A stretch of DNA of 64,000 bases from CAWFXC01 sp963819735 (GTDB lineage: Bacteria > Actinomycetota > Acidimicrobiia > IMCC26256 > DASPTH01), in the NCBI GenBank assembly GCA_963819735.1, contig CAWFXC010000001.1, forward strand, positions 186,001 to 250,000. Direction: 5' to 3'. The translations under genes and the position numbers were made by a program. The number at the start of each line of letters is the position of its first letter. Positions within the stretch are counted from its first letter, which is position 1. Positions 53,053 to 61,113 of this stretch are shown here, in pieces. The notes under the pieces are model-generated. The model was given only the letters and a program-made list of their open reading frames with translations. It ran no database searches and was not told the origin of the DNA.

Positions 53053-54164
53053 ACTGTCGCTCGTTGGTCGGCGTCGTCGCGGGTGTGATCGGACGCGATG
53101 TGGTCTGCCTCACGCCGACGGCGAGCCAGTGCGAAGCCCTTGAAGACGACGAAGATCGCGCCGGCGATGAGGATCGTGCCGACGATCGCCGAGGCGTAGT
53201 ATCCGACCGTCGGGTGCGATCCGCTCTGAAAGTCGTAGCCCGGGAGCAGCGAGTGCGACCAGAAGTCGCCGTAATGCCGCAATCCGGTCGGGACAGCACT
53301 CAAGCCGTAGCGCTTGAGATCCAGGGCACCGGGGCTGTCCTCGCCGAACGCCCCTCCTGGCGCGAGCAACCCCAGCGGCACCAGTACCACCAGGGCGCTC
53401 AGCCCGATCAGGATCCCGCGCACCCGCGGTTTGGGTTCGACGGTGGTCAGCTCCTCGACGGTCTCGGCGACATTCGCGTGATTGACGCGCAAGATCGGGA
53501 TGTTGGCCCGCTGCAGATACGCGATCACCCCCACGGTGAGGACGAGGTCGACCACACCGGCCACCAGCAGGTGCGCGCCGAGCATCGCCGGGATCGTCTG
53601 GGCGAGGTGGAACGGCGCGTAGAGCGGGATGTGCGCGCCACTCGCCGACGTCTTGTAGAAGAGATCCGGCTGGATTCCGAACTCGATCGCCGCGCAGAGG
53701 GCGGCCACGTTGATGCCGATGTAGGCACCGATCCCGGCTGCCAACGCTCGCTTCGGTGAGGTCAACGACGTCCGCCGCGCCAGCACCAGGTAGACGCCGT
53801 AACCGACAAACGGCATCACGATCGCCATGTTCACGCAGTTCGCGCCGAACGACAGCACCCCACCATCGCCGAAGAACAGCGCCTGGATCGCCAGCGCGAC
53901 GCTCACCGCGATCACCGCCGCCCACGGGCCGAGCAGCACCGCGACGAGCACCGCCCCGACCGCGTGCGCAGTCGTGCCATCGGGGATCGGCACGTTGAAC
54001 ATCATCACGAGGAAGCAGTACGCGGCTCCCAACGCGAGGAGGGGCACGTACCGGGTCTTGACCACCTTGCGGACCCGACGCCCCGCGGTCACCCAGAAGG
54101 GCACCGCGACGCCGTACATCACGGCGCACGTTTCGGGGCTGAGGTAGCCGTCGGGAATGTGCAT
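53049..54164 (-). CDS. cbiM: ECF transporter substrate-binding membrane protein CbiM/NikM with CbiN-like tail
   Basis: A 371-residue S-component that binds Ni(II) or Co(II). MHIPDGYLS gives the essential N-terminal His2, and a second metal-site histidine is at position 67 in PDGTTAHAVG, as in NikM. Six or seven membrane helices follow, and the C-terminal 120 residues contain a CbiN/PDGLE-like module (LAPGGAFGED, SHSLLPGYDF, then a final helix), so M and N functions are fused. ATG 54,164 was chosen over 54,179 because His2 must follow the initiating Met. Nickel is favoured over cobalt by the surrounding hyp genes. Confidence 0.93.
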   Translation of the reverse strand: MHIPDGYLSPETCAVMYGVAVPFWVTAGRRVRKVVKTRYVPLLALGAAYCFLVMMFNVPIPDGTTAHAVGAVLVAVLLGPWAAVIAVSVALAIQALFFGDGGVLSFGANCVNMAIVMPFVGYGVYLVLARRTSLTSPKRALAAGIGAYIGINVAALCAAIEFGIQPDLFYKTSASGAHIPLYAPFHLAQTIPAMLGAHLLVAGVVDLVLTVGVIAYLQRANIPILRVNHANVAETVEELTTVEPKPRVRGILIGLSALVVLVPLGLLAPGGAFGEDSPGALDLKRYGLSAVPTGLRHYGDFWSHSLLPGYDFQSGSHPTVGYYASAIVGTILIAGAIFVVFKGFALARRRREADHIASDHTRDDADQRATV

Positions 54165-54268
54165 CGCGCCCCCGAGCACCGCTCAAATGCGACTGGATTG
54201 CAGAACTCACAGAACGTACGGCGAGTCCACCCTGCCGACAATGGGTGTATTCGGCACCCAACGCGCCG

Positions 54269-54291
54269 CGTCGCAACCGACGCGTGCGACG
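54269..54291. promoter_or_regulatory. Inverted repeat CGTCGCA-N9-TGCGACG, candidate regulator site
   Basis: A perfect 7-bp inverted repeat about 105 bp upstream of cbiM. Its length and spacing suit a dimeric metal regulator such as a Fur/Nur protein, or a leader stem. The sequence does not match the published Nur consensus exactly. Confidence 0.4.
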
Positions 54292-54351
54292 TCTGTCGCT
54301 CGGGTGACCAAACGCCGAACGGGGAGGACTTGCGCAGTGCCGACATGGACG

Positions 54352-54389
54352 CGAAGAACCGGCCGGTGTGTAGCCCGGCCGGTTCTTCG
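54352..54389. repeat. Strong hairpin with a perfect 15-bp stem
   Basis: CGAAGAACCGGCCGG and CCGGCCGGTTCTTCG pair perfectly around an 8-base loop (TGTGTAGC). On the plus strand it is followed by GATTTCGTT, which is mildly T-rich, so it may act as a factor-independent terminator there. Its place in a divergent intergenic region, not after a gene, suggests attenuation, insulation, or the end of an unannotated transcript. Confidence 0.65.
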
Positions 54390-54476
54390 GATTTCGTTCT
54401 GCCTGCGAGCGGCCCGAAGTAAACCCGCCGTCCTCGGCCGCACCCTTCACAACTCTCATGGCCATGGGTCAAGTGT

Positions 54477-54518
54477 CGGAGCCCCAGCCGTCCCGGCGAG
54501 GGCATGACCGGGGCTCCG
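54477..54518. repeat. Inverted repeat CGGAGCCCC-N24-GGGGCTCCG
   Basis: A perfect 9-bp inverted repeat with a 24-base loop lies about 250 bp upstream of the phosphatase gene. It could fold in the 5' leader of that gene or serve as a protein-binding site. Confidence 0.45.
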
Positions 54519-54765
54519 AGCGTGAGGCACCGGTCGGCGAATCGTGCACGGCCCGACCGGGCCTCGGATCGGTTTTCGGCGACCTTCGGGCGGCGCTTTA
54601 CCGGGTCGCGCTGATACACGCCGACGTGTCGCAGGCAAGGCAAGGAAGCGCGCCGCTCGGCTCCGCCAGGAGTCTTCGGTGCGTATGGTTCGACTGCTTC
54701 CCACTCGTGAACCGTGCGCTCTAGGGTGCTGCGTTCCAGTGGTGGCTGGACGTTGGAGATGCGTT

Positions 54766-56496
54766 GTGGCGGTATCGGCCGGCATGATGAGCGGAGTTGC
54801 GGCGGCGTTGAACCGCGCCGTGAGCGTGTCCGAGGTGGCCACAGCCATTTTTGAGCGGGTGGCGGCGGATCTTGGTGCGGAGTCGGTTTCGCTGTGGCGA
54901 GTCGACGGCGATCGTCTGAAGATGCGCCTGGTGGGAGCTGCCGGGTTCGAGGCCTTTCAACCGGGCTGGGTGCATGAGATCAGAGTGTCGGATCCGGTCC
55001 CGGCGGCCGAGGTGGTGGCACGCGGCGAGACCGTCGTCTTCAGTTCGCCAGCCGAGCGGGATCGACGGTGGCCCAATCTGGCTGCGGTTCCGAATGTGAT
55101 GCCGGCTGGTGTCGCGTTGCCGCTCATTGCTCGGGACACCCTGTTTGGTGTCTTGGGTTTCGGCTTTGTCGACGTTCGCAGCGTCGAGCCCGAAGAACTA
55201 ACGGTGCTGGTCGCGGTGAGTGAGCAGTGCGCGTTGGCGATGGACCGCGCGTTGTTGTTCGACGCCGAGCGCGAAGCCAGAGAGACATTGGAGTTTCTGG
55301 CGGAGGGCACGCGCTTGATGGTCAGTGCCCTCGATCCGGAGGTGGTGCTGGAGCGGTTGGTCGAGGTAGCCGTGCCCAGGTTGGCGGACTCGTGTTCGGT
55401 GTTCGTCGAGCGTGCGGGGCGTCTCCATCAGGTCGCGTCACGGGTTCGCGGTCGGGTGCCGTCAGAGAACCAACTGGAGGCTGTCTCGTTCGATCTCCAG
55501 AGCGGTCATCCGTTGACCGAGGCGTACAACAGCGGTGAGCCCGTAGTGGTGGACTCGATCCGCGACGAAGATGTCGACTTCGTCCGTCCGGGCCGCGCGA
55601 CGCAGGCTCGCGAGTACGGAATCGTCGGCGGTATCGCGGTGCCACTCATCGCGCGAGGAGCCCGGATCGGCGTCGTGTCGTTCGCGTTCACCGACCGAGA
55701 CCGACTGCACAGTCCGGACGTGATGTACGCCACTTCAGGCTTCGCGGCTCGTGCTGCAATCGCGTTGGACAATGCTCACCGATTCGACGTCGAACACGGC
55801 GCCTTGACGTCGCTGACTCGCGCCTTGCTGCCTCCGACGCTACCTGCCATCCCTGGTTACGAGCTCGCCGGTCGGTACGTCGCAGCCGCAGGTGATGTCG
55901 GCGGTGACTGGTACGACGCGCAGGTGCTGCCGAACCATTCGCTCTTGGTCGGCGTGGGCGACGTTGCCGGACACGGAATTGAAGCAGCGGCACGAATGGG
56001 AGAGCTCCGCCACACCGCACGCGCTTTCGCGCGGTGGCGTCGCCGCCCTCGACTCCTTCTCAACGACCTGAGCGCATACGCAAACGAAACCGAAGACCTG
56101 CTCGCGACGGTGGCATACGCCCGTATCGATCTCGAGACCGGCAAGGCCCGGTGGGCGTCCGCCGGCCACCCATCAGCGCTGCATTGGCACGAACAGACGA
56201 TCAGCAGGCTGCCTGCCCCGCACGGACCGCCGCTCGGTGTGGCCGTCGTCCCGAACTATCGGGAAGGAACTCTCACGGTCGCGCCGGGCGACCTGCTCGT
56301 GCTCTACACGGACGGCGTCGTCGAACGGCGCCACGAGGCGTTCGATGTCGGCGTCGACCGACTCCAGCAATTCATCGCGTCCTGTGCCGGACTCCCGATC
56401 GAAGAGCTCGCCGCTGCCATCGTCGCCGAGTTCTGCTCCACACCTGCGGACGACTGCTGCCTGCTGCTGCTACGCCGGAAGTCGCCCGCGGGTTAG
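54766..56496 (+). CDS. GAF-GAF-PP2C (SpoIIE-type) protein phosphatase
   Basis: A 576-residue signalling protein. Two GAF domains occupy about residues 12-165 and 180-335 (IFERVAADLGAESVSLWRVD; LERLVEVAVPRLADSCSVFV). The C-terminal PP2C/SpoIIE domain (about 350-575) has DVGGDWYDAQVLPNHSLLV, GVGDVAGHGIEAAARM and LLVLYTDGVVERR, which contain the metal-binding aspartates. Such phosphatases dephosphorylate anti-anti-sigma factors or similar switches in general stress control. GTG 54,766 has GGAG seven bases upstream; ATG 54,784 is the alternative. No anti-sigma gene is adjacent. Confidence 0.9.
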   Translation: MAVSAGMMSGVAAALNRAVSVSEVATAIFERVAADLGAESVSLWRVDGDRLKMRLVGAAGFEAFQPGWVHEIRVSDPVPAAEVVARGETVVFSSPAERDRRWPNLAAVPNVMPAGVALPLIARDTLFGVLGFGFVDVRSVEPEELTVLVAVSEQCALAMDRALLFDAEREARETLEFLAEGTRLMVSALDPEVVLERLVEVAVPRLADSCSVFVERAGRLHQVASRVRGRVPSENQLEAVSFDLQSGHPLTEAYNSGEPVVVDSIRDEDVDFVRPGRATQAREYGIVGGIAVPLIARGARIGVVSFAFTDRDRLHSPDVMYATSGFAARAAIALDNAHRFDVEHGALTSLTRALLPPTLPAIPGYELAGRYVAAAGDVGGDWYDAQVLPNHSLLVGVGDVAGHGIEAAARMGELRHTARAFARWRRRPRLLLNDLSAYANETEDLLATVAYARIDLETGKARWASAGHPSALHWHEQTISRLPAPHGPPLGVAVVPNYREGTLTVAPGDLLVLYTDGVVERRHEAFDVGVDRLQQFIASCAGLPIEELAAAIVAEFCSTPADDCCLLLLRRKSPAG

Positions 56497-56508
56497 AAGG
56501 TTGGTGTG

Positions 56509-56607
56509 ATGACGAAACCGGACGACCCCTCACGGCGCTACCTCGAGACTCAATCGTGCGGCCGGCTGGCCACGGTCGGCCCGTCCGGCACACCTCAGAA
56601 CAAGTCT
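56509..56607 (+). pseudogene. N-terminal fragment of a PPOX/F420-type flavin-split-barrel protein
   Basis: After ATG 56,509 the frame reads RYLETQSCGRLATVGPSGTP and QNK, the N-terminus of pyridoxamine-5'-phosphate-oxidase-like, F420-dependent enzymes. Similarity stops abruptly after about 33 codons, so only the beginning of a gene is present. Confidence 0.55.
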
Positions 56608-56662
56608 TCGCACGATCGATCTCGCCCCGTGTTCCCGCGAGTCCGAACCGAAGCGCCCTTCG

Positions 56663-57100
56663 ATGGACACTGCCGATGCCGCTACCGCGCAACGAGCCGA
56701 AGCGGCGGTGGCCGACCTCGTTGCGGAACTACAGGCCGGCTGGGAGCGACACGATGCTGACATCACCGATCGCCACCTCGCCAGCGACGTTCTGTGGGGT
56801 AGCCCCTTCGGTGCGACGGTGCAAGGTTACGAACCGCTCCATGCAATTCATGCTCGCCTCAAACAACAGACCGCGGCGGCAGCGCGTCGCGCTACGAGAT
56901 CGTGATCGTCCTCAAACCGGACCCGAGCGTCGTCATCGCACAGGTTCGACGCGTCGCGCTCGACGGCAATGGCGAACCCGTCGAGCCGACGTCGGATGCC
57001 GCCGGTGCATTCTCGGAAATGGCCCTCTACGTGCTGGTGCGTCGCGATCAAACTTGGTGGCTGGCCGCCGGCCAGAACACGCTCCTTCAACCCCACCCGA
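56663..57100 (+). pseudogene. SnoaL-like/DUF4440 (SgcJ/EcaC-type) protein, frameshifted
   Basis: The first frame (ATG 56,663) gives AAVADLVAELQAGWERHDAD and SDVLWGSPFGATVQGYEPL, a cystatin-like SnoaL fold. From about 56,875 the fold continues one base out of phase as SRYEIVIVLKPDPSVVIAQV and ends with DQTWWLAAGQNTLL. One base appears to be missing in the GC-rich stretch CCGCGGCGGCAGCG near 56,870-56,885. With it restored, the protein would be about 145 residues. Function of this family varies (hydrolase, isomerase, stress protein). Confidence 0.7.
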
Positions 57101-57229
57101 GTAGCCCGCGCGCCAGTTGCCGCGCTCAGGGCGAACCGAAGTCGTGGTCGCTCGTGCCGAGGCAACCGGTGTGCTCGACTCCGGCGCCGGGTAGAGCTTC
57201 TGCGCCGATGGAAGCGGAGGAGGACCACG

Positions 57230-57489
57230 ATGACAGACAGAGCACCACCCGACGTGGACGAGGACGAGGACGAGCCATCAATGCACCAGAAGCTGCATGC
57301 CGCGACAGGTGATCGGGAGGCTGAGGCGCGTGCCCTCGCCGGCCGGTCCGACGACGAGGTCACGGAAGAGGATGCCGAGCTCGCGTGCGACGTGCTCACG
57401 GTGACCTCGGTGAAGACGAGACGCCCGCGGATCATGACATCGCCACGACGGCAGACGCAGAAGCCGCCCACGAGGAGCATGTCGGCTAG
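57230..57489 (+). pseudogene. Small acidic hypothetical protein, frameshifted
   Basis: ATG 57,230, with GGAGGAGG upstream, begins a very acidic protein (MTDRAPPDVDEDEDEP, REAEARALAGRSDDEVTEED). The acidic composition continues one base out of phase from about 57,391 (AHGDLGEDETPADHDIATTA) to TAG 57,489. The composition change in the first frame marks the break near 57,385-57,395. The intact product would be about 86 residues. Confidence 0.55.
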
Positions 57490-57527
57490 CGAATCGAGTT
57501 CGTTCAGGAGGAGTGAGGAGATCGATC

Positions 57528-57909
57528 ATGGCAACGACGAAGCAGAAAGAAGCTGCCCGGCAGAACCTGAAGAAGGCGCGCAAGGCTCAACGGGCGTCGA
57601 GGCCCAGCACGCGGGGCGCGTCGTCTGAGCACGGCGGACGTCTCAGCACCGCGGAGCAGAATCGACTGCCGAAGTCCGCGTTTGCGTTCCCCGATGAGCG
57701 CAAGGAACCACTTACTGACGCGCGACACGTCCGGAATGCCATTGCTCGCTTCGATCAGGTAGAGGGCGTCACCGATGCTGCACGTCCGAGCCTGGAAGCG
57801 GATCCGGAGAGTAGCGAAGCGTTTCGATATCGACGTCACCGAGGACGATTGGCACGAACTGGTCCGAGGCGGGAAAGCCAAGAGAACGAAGACGAAGAAT
57901 CGGGCGTAA
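57528..57909 (+). pseudogene. DUF6582-like small protein, frameshifted
   Basis: ATG 57,528 has GGAG seven bases upstream. The N-terminus is lysine-rich (MATTKQKEAARQNLKKARKA), then comes the family block LPKSAFAFPDERKEPLTDA and HVRNAIARFDQVEGVTDA. The expected continuation RAWKRIRRVAKRFDIDVTED and DWHEL is found in another frame from about 57,786 to TAA 57,909, so there is one extra base (or two missing) near 57,784. An intact protein would be about 127 residues. Proteins of this sort are common, uncharacterised, stress-type actinobacterial proteins. Confidence 0.7.
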
Positions 57910-57945
57910 GCATGGACGAACGAACCGGAGAGAAGGAATGTCGAT

Positions 57946-58134
57946 ATGCCCGACGACAGCGTGCACCAACCACAAACCGTCTCCCAGCTCATCTCGAACT
58001 ACCTGAAGATGTCGAACAGTCGACATGAAACGGTCCAACCGCCTGACGATGACGAACCGGAAGAGCGAGCCAAGAAGCGCCCGCTGATCGACAACGAGAG
58101 ACTCGAACTGGATGAAGGCAACGATGTCGCTTGA
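57946..58134 (+). CDS. Small hypothetical protein (62 aa)
   Basis: A short hydrophilic frame starting MPDDSVHQPQTVSQLISNYL with GAAGGA upstream and an acidic tail ending GNDVA. No family is recognised. It is compatible with the surrounding small charged proteins but may be a chance frame. Confidence 0.35.
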   Translation: MPDDSVHQPQTVSQLISNYLKMSNSRHETVQPPDDDEPEERAKKRPLIDNERLELDEGNDVA

Positions 58135-58153
58135 GTACGACTGAGGTTTTGGC

Positions 58154-58750
58154 GTGACCACCTTGGCGGAAGCGCGTAGGGCGGCGTCGGACTGCACGCG
58201 GTGCGACCTCTACCGCGACGAGACCCTGACCGTTTCTGGCGTCGGTGATCCCGCGTCCCGGATGGTCCTGATCGGCGAGCAACCACACTGCATTGGTCAG
58301 GTGGATCCGGTTGCGTCCGATCCCCGCCTCCAAGGGCTCGGTCGAGCAGCCGACCGGCCGGCGCGACGAACGGGAGGAATTCGATGTCCTCGTGGTCGCC
58401 CAAAGCACTTCAAGTGGAAACGGCACGGAAAGGTGCGCCTGCACCAGAAGCCGAACACCAAGGAAGTCCGCGCCTGCGCCGACTGCGGGCGCGCCGAACT
58501 CGACGCGATAGATCCTGAACTCGTGGTGCTTCTCGGTGCCACCGCCGCTCAGGCCACGCTCGGACCGAAGGTGAAGGTCACGCGCGCTCGTGGAGTCGTC
58601 ATTCCGGCCAGTGACGCGTCGCCGCACGACGCGCTCGTCACCATCCATCCATCGGCGGTGCTCCGGATGCGGAATCCCGAACGCGACACGGCCTTCGAGG
58701 AGCTCGTGCACGACCTAGAGGAAGCGGCGCGATACCTCGGTGATCGATGA
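58154..58750 (+). pseudogene. UdgX-like family-4 uracil-DNA glycosylase with an inverted internal segment
   Basis: The ends are normal. The N-terminus has CTRCDLYRDETLTVSGVG and VLIGEQP, and the C-terminal half has KHFKWKRHGKVRLHQKP (the UdgX loop with its histidine), VLLGATAAQATLGPKVKVTR and VTIHPSAVLRMR. Between them, 58,284-58,402 reads as nonsense on this strand. On the opposite strand it encodes the missing GDHEDIE, FVAPAGRLLDRAL and, after a frame change, GIGRNRIHLTNAV blocks in the right order. The gene is therefore disrupted by an internal inversion plus at least one indel. GTG 58,154 has GAGG upstream. Confidence 0.8.
58284..58402 (-). other. Inverted segment inside the UdgX-like gene
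   Basis: The minus strand of this segment encodes the FVxPAG active-site block and LTNAV strand expected between GEQP and KHFKW on the plus strand. Left breakpoint lies about 58,281-58,288 (CAACCACACTG) and right breakpoint about 58,396-58,404 (GTCGCCCAAAG). Only a 5-bp inverted repeat (ACCAC/GTGGT) is seen near the ends, and no recombinase gene is nearby. Confidence 0.75.
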
Positions 58751-59541
58751 GTCGGCCCCGGCCAGGGCAGATCCGCGTCGGGTGCTCAGGTTGGGTGTAT
58801 CGGGATTGGCGCGGCGTCGTGTATCCCGAGTCCATGTCACAGCGAGAGTGGTTCGGCGCGTACGCGAAACTGTTCGACACCGTCGAGATCAACAACACGT
58901 TCTACCGGCTGCCCGCGACCGACACGGTCGATCAGTGGGCCGCGCAAGCGCCGCGCGGGTTCCTCTACTCGGTGAAGCTCGGCGCGTTCGGTTCGCACCG
59001 CATGAAATTGCGCGACGCCGGATCGTGGTTGCCCAACCATCTCGACCGGGCATCACGCCTCGGCGCCGCGCTCGGGCCGACCCTCGTGCAGCTTCCGCCG
59101 CGGTGGCGCCGCAACGCCGCCCGCCTGGACGAGTTCCTGTCCGTGGCGCCCTCGGAGCTGCGCTGGGCAGTCGAGCTCCGGGACCCGACCTGGCTCCACG
59201 ACGACGTCTTCGAAGTGCTCAGACGGCACGGGGCCGCGCTCTGCCTCCACGACCTCCTCGCGCATCATCCGTGGATCCGCACGACTGACTGGACCTACCT
59301 ACGCTTTCACGGCCCCAATGCGAGCGAGCAGAAGTACGTGGGCCGCTACGGCGGCCGCCGCCTCTGGCGGACAGCTGAACGTCTCGCCGACTGGGTCGCG
59401 CAGGGCGTCGACGTGTTCGCCTATTTCAACAACGACTTCCACGGCGCCGCCGCTGCGGACGCCGCCTGGTTCCGGGCACGCCTCACCGACTCGGACTACT
59501 CGCACGCCCGGCCTTCGACGTCCCAACTCGTCCCCGAGTAG
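58747..59541 (+). CDS. DUF72 domain protein
   Basis: A 264-residue DUF72 protein, a TIM-barrel-like family of unknown activity. Conserved blocks are IRVGCSGWVYRDWRGVVYP, FDTVEINNTFYRLP, GPTLVQLPPRW, WAVELRDPTW and VFAYFNNDFHGAA. ATG 58,747 overlaps the UDG stop (ATGA), suggesting co-expression with the repair enzyme. Unlike its upstream neighbours the frame is intact. Confidence 0.92.
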   Translation: MSRPRPGQIRVGCSGWVYRDWRGVVYPESMSQREWFGAYAKLFDTVEINNTFYRLPATDTVDQWAAQAPRGFLYSVKLGAFGSHRMKLRDAGSWLPNHLDRASRLGAALGPTLVQLPPRWRRNAARLDEFLSVAPSELRWAVELRDPTWLHDDVFEVLRRHGAALCLHDLLAHHPWIRTTDWTYLRFHGPNASEQKYVGRYGGRRLWRTAERLADWVAQGVDVFAYFNNDFHGAAAADAAWFRARLTDSDYSHARPSTSQLVPE

Positions 59542-59581
59542 GCATCGAACCTCATCTTGCGCCGGATTCGCGGGAGATGCC

Positions 59582-60591
59582 TCAGCGAGCGTCACCGCTC
59601 GCAAGGGCGTCTGCTACTTGCGCGTTGCGCTGTCCTCGCGGCTTGGGTTCCCCGACTGTGCTGTCGCGGCTGGTCTGACGTTCGAGTTCTGCATTGAGCT
59701 CGGCACCCACAATGACGACCAGCGCGGTGAGGTAGAGCCAGAGCATGACCACGACGACGCCTCCGAGGGAGCCGTAGGTCTGGTCGTAGTGCCCAAGGTT
59801 CGACGTGTAGAAGGCGAAGATGGCGGAGCCGACAATCCATGCCAGCATCGCGGCAATGGCACCCCAGGAAGCCCAACGCCACTTCGGGTCGCGCCGGTCA
59901 GGTGCGACCCGGTAGACGACGGAGAGACTGACCATCATCGACAGGGCGAGCACCGGCCATCGAAGAGCGTCGAGCGCGGTTCGTACGGCGTCGGGCACAC
60001 CGGCATCGCGGAGTGCGCTAGGGAGAACCGCGATCAATCCGACGCTGAAGAGCAAGAAGACGATGGCGCCAAGTGTGAAGAGAATGGCCAGGACCCGTAC
60101 TCGCATGAACCCGCGGCCTTCATCTTCGTCGTAGGCGACATTGACAGCTTCGATCAAATGCTTGGATCCCGACGACGCACTCCAGGGCGCGATCGCGAGC
60201 GAGGCTGACGACAGCGGTGACACCGAGTCCGGCGTTCGAGCGTCGCGTGATGCTGCGAAACTGTTGCGTGATGAGCGTCTGCGCCGAGTGTGGAAGCCCG
60301 GAGGCGATGTCACGGATCAGGCGGGTGGCATCGCCAGGACTCGCGAAGAGCCCCCAGATGGAGAGCGCCGCTACGAGCAAACGGCACCAGTGCGAGCAAC
60401 GCAAAGAACGCGACGCCACCGGCGAGAAGGCTCGCGTTGTCGCGTACCCCTTCTTGCTTGGTCCGCTTGAAAACTTGCGCCCATCCGCCTACAGGAATTT
60501 CGCTGGGCGTCTCGGCGTCTTCGCCAGGCACAGTGCCTGCACACCCACGGTCGTCGTCCCGGTGTCCCAGACCGAACCCCAGAAGCTGCAT
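59582..60591 (-). pseudogene. YihY/BrkB-family membrane protein, two frameshifts
   Basis: The protein is spread over three frames. From ATG 60,591: WAQVFKRTKQEGVRDNASLL and AGGVAFFALLALVPF. From about 60,375: LVAALSIWGLFASPGDATRL and TQQFRSITRR. From about 60,212: APWSASSGSKHLIEAVNVAY, then several membrane helices (VLAILFTLGAIVFLLFSVGL; TYGSLGGVVVVMLWLYLTAL) to the stop at 59,582. Each break fits one extra base. Repaired, it would be about 335 residues, the usual length for six-helix YihY proteins. Confidence 0.8.
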
Positions 60592-60732
60592 GAGCCGTCA
60601 CGTACTCGACCGGCTGTCATGCAAACCGACCCCATATGTGCGCGTTTCGCGATCCAACAGCCGCGGGAAAGATTCTGACCGTGCCAGAAGACCATCTCAC
60701 TGGTAGCTCGAGGGTCCGAGACCCTTCTCGAT

Positions 60733-61028
60733 GTGTTGGCCACGCTTGCCCGCGACGGTTACACCGGGCAATTCATGGCCGGCGAACCCGACGCAGAGAC
60801 CTACGCGGGACGAATCGAATGCCTGTCGTGCCGTGCGGTGTTCGCGGCGCGTCCGCCAAGGTCAGCGCGCTCGGCCGCCTCGAGGGTGCCTCGGACCCTG
60901 ATGACATGCTGGCGATCATCGCGTTGAAGTGCCCGAGCTGCTCAGCCCGTGGCAGCCTCGCTTTGAACTACGGCCCGACTGCGACCACCGAGGACTCAGC
61001 CGCGCTGCTCGGCTTCGACGACAACTGA
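60733..61028 (+). pseudogene. Small zinc-ribbon hypothetical protein, frameshifted
   Basis: The first frame gives VLATLARDGYTGQFMAGEPD and IECLSC; the second, from about 60,850, gives SAKVSALGRLEGASDPDDML, ALKCPSCSARGSLALNYGP and ends DDN at 61,028. The two CxxC pairs (CLSC and CPSC) are one zinc ribbon split by a single missing base near 60,845-60,860. This is a recurrent uncharacterised actinobacterial family. The start is uncertain because the frame is open back to 60,679. Confidence 0.6.
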
Positions 61029-61113
61029 TACGGAAGGAAGCCCACCACGGGCACGCGCAAACGGCGGGACGAGCGGCGCGAGCGCTCGCGCTTTTCGTGT
61101 CCTTCCGGCTGCG

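Larger units (their letters stand above)
54165..54765. other. 600-bp divergent region between cbiM and the phosphatase gene
   Basis: No conserved coding frame was found. The region holds three notable inverted repeats (listed separately) and must contain both divergent promoters. Neither the cobalamin-riboswitch B12 box nor a recognisable NiCo aptamer was found by eye. Confidence 0.5.

Noticed and set aside
54165..54480. Cobalamin or NiCo riboswitch upstream of cbiM
   Set aside because: No B12-box-like or NiCo consensus elements were found on the minus strand; only generic inverted repeats can be supported.
57999..58403. Minus-strand frame encoding GDHEDIE...FVAPAGRLLDRAL as a separate gene
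   Set aside because: It is the inverted piece of the UdgX-like gene; the rest of that frame is out-of-phase nonsense.
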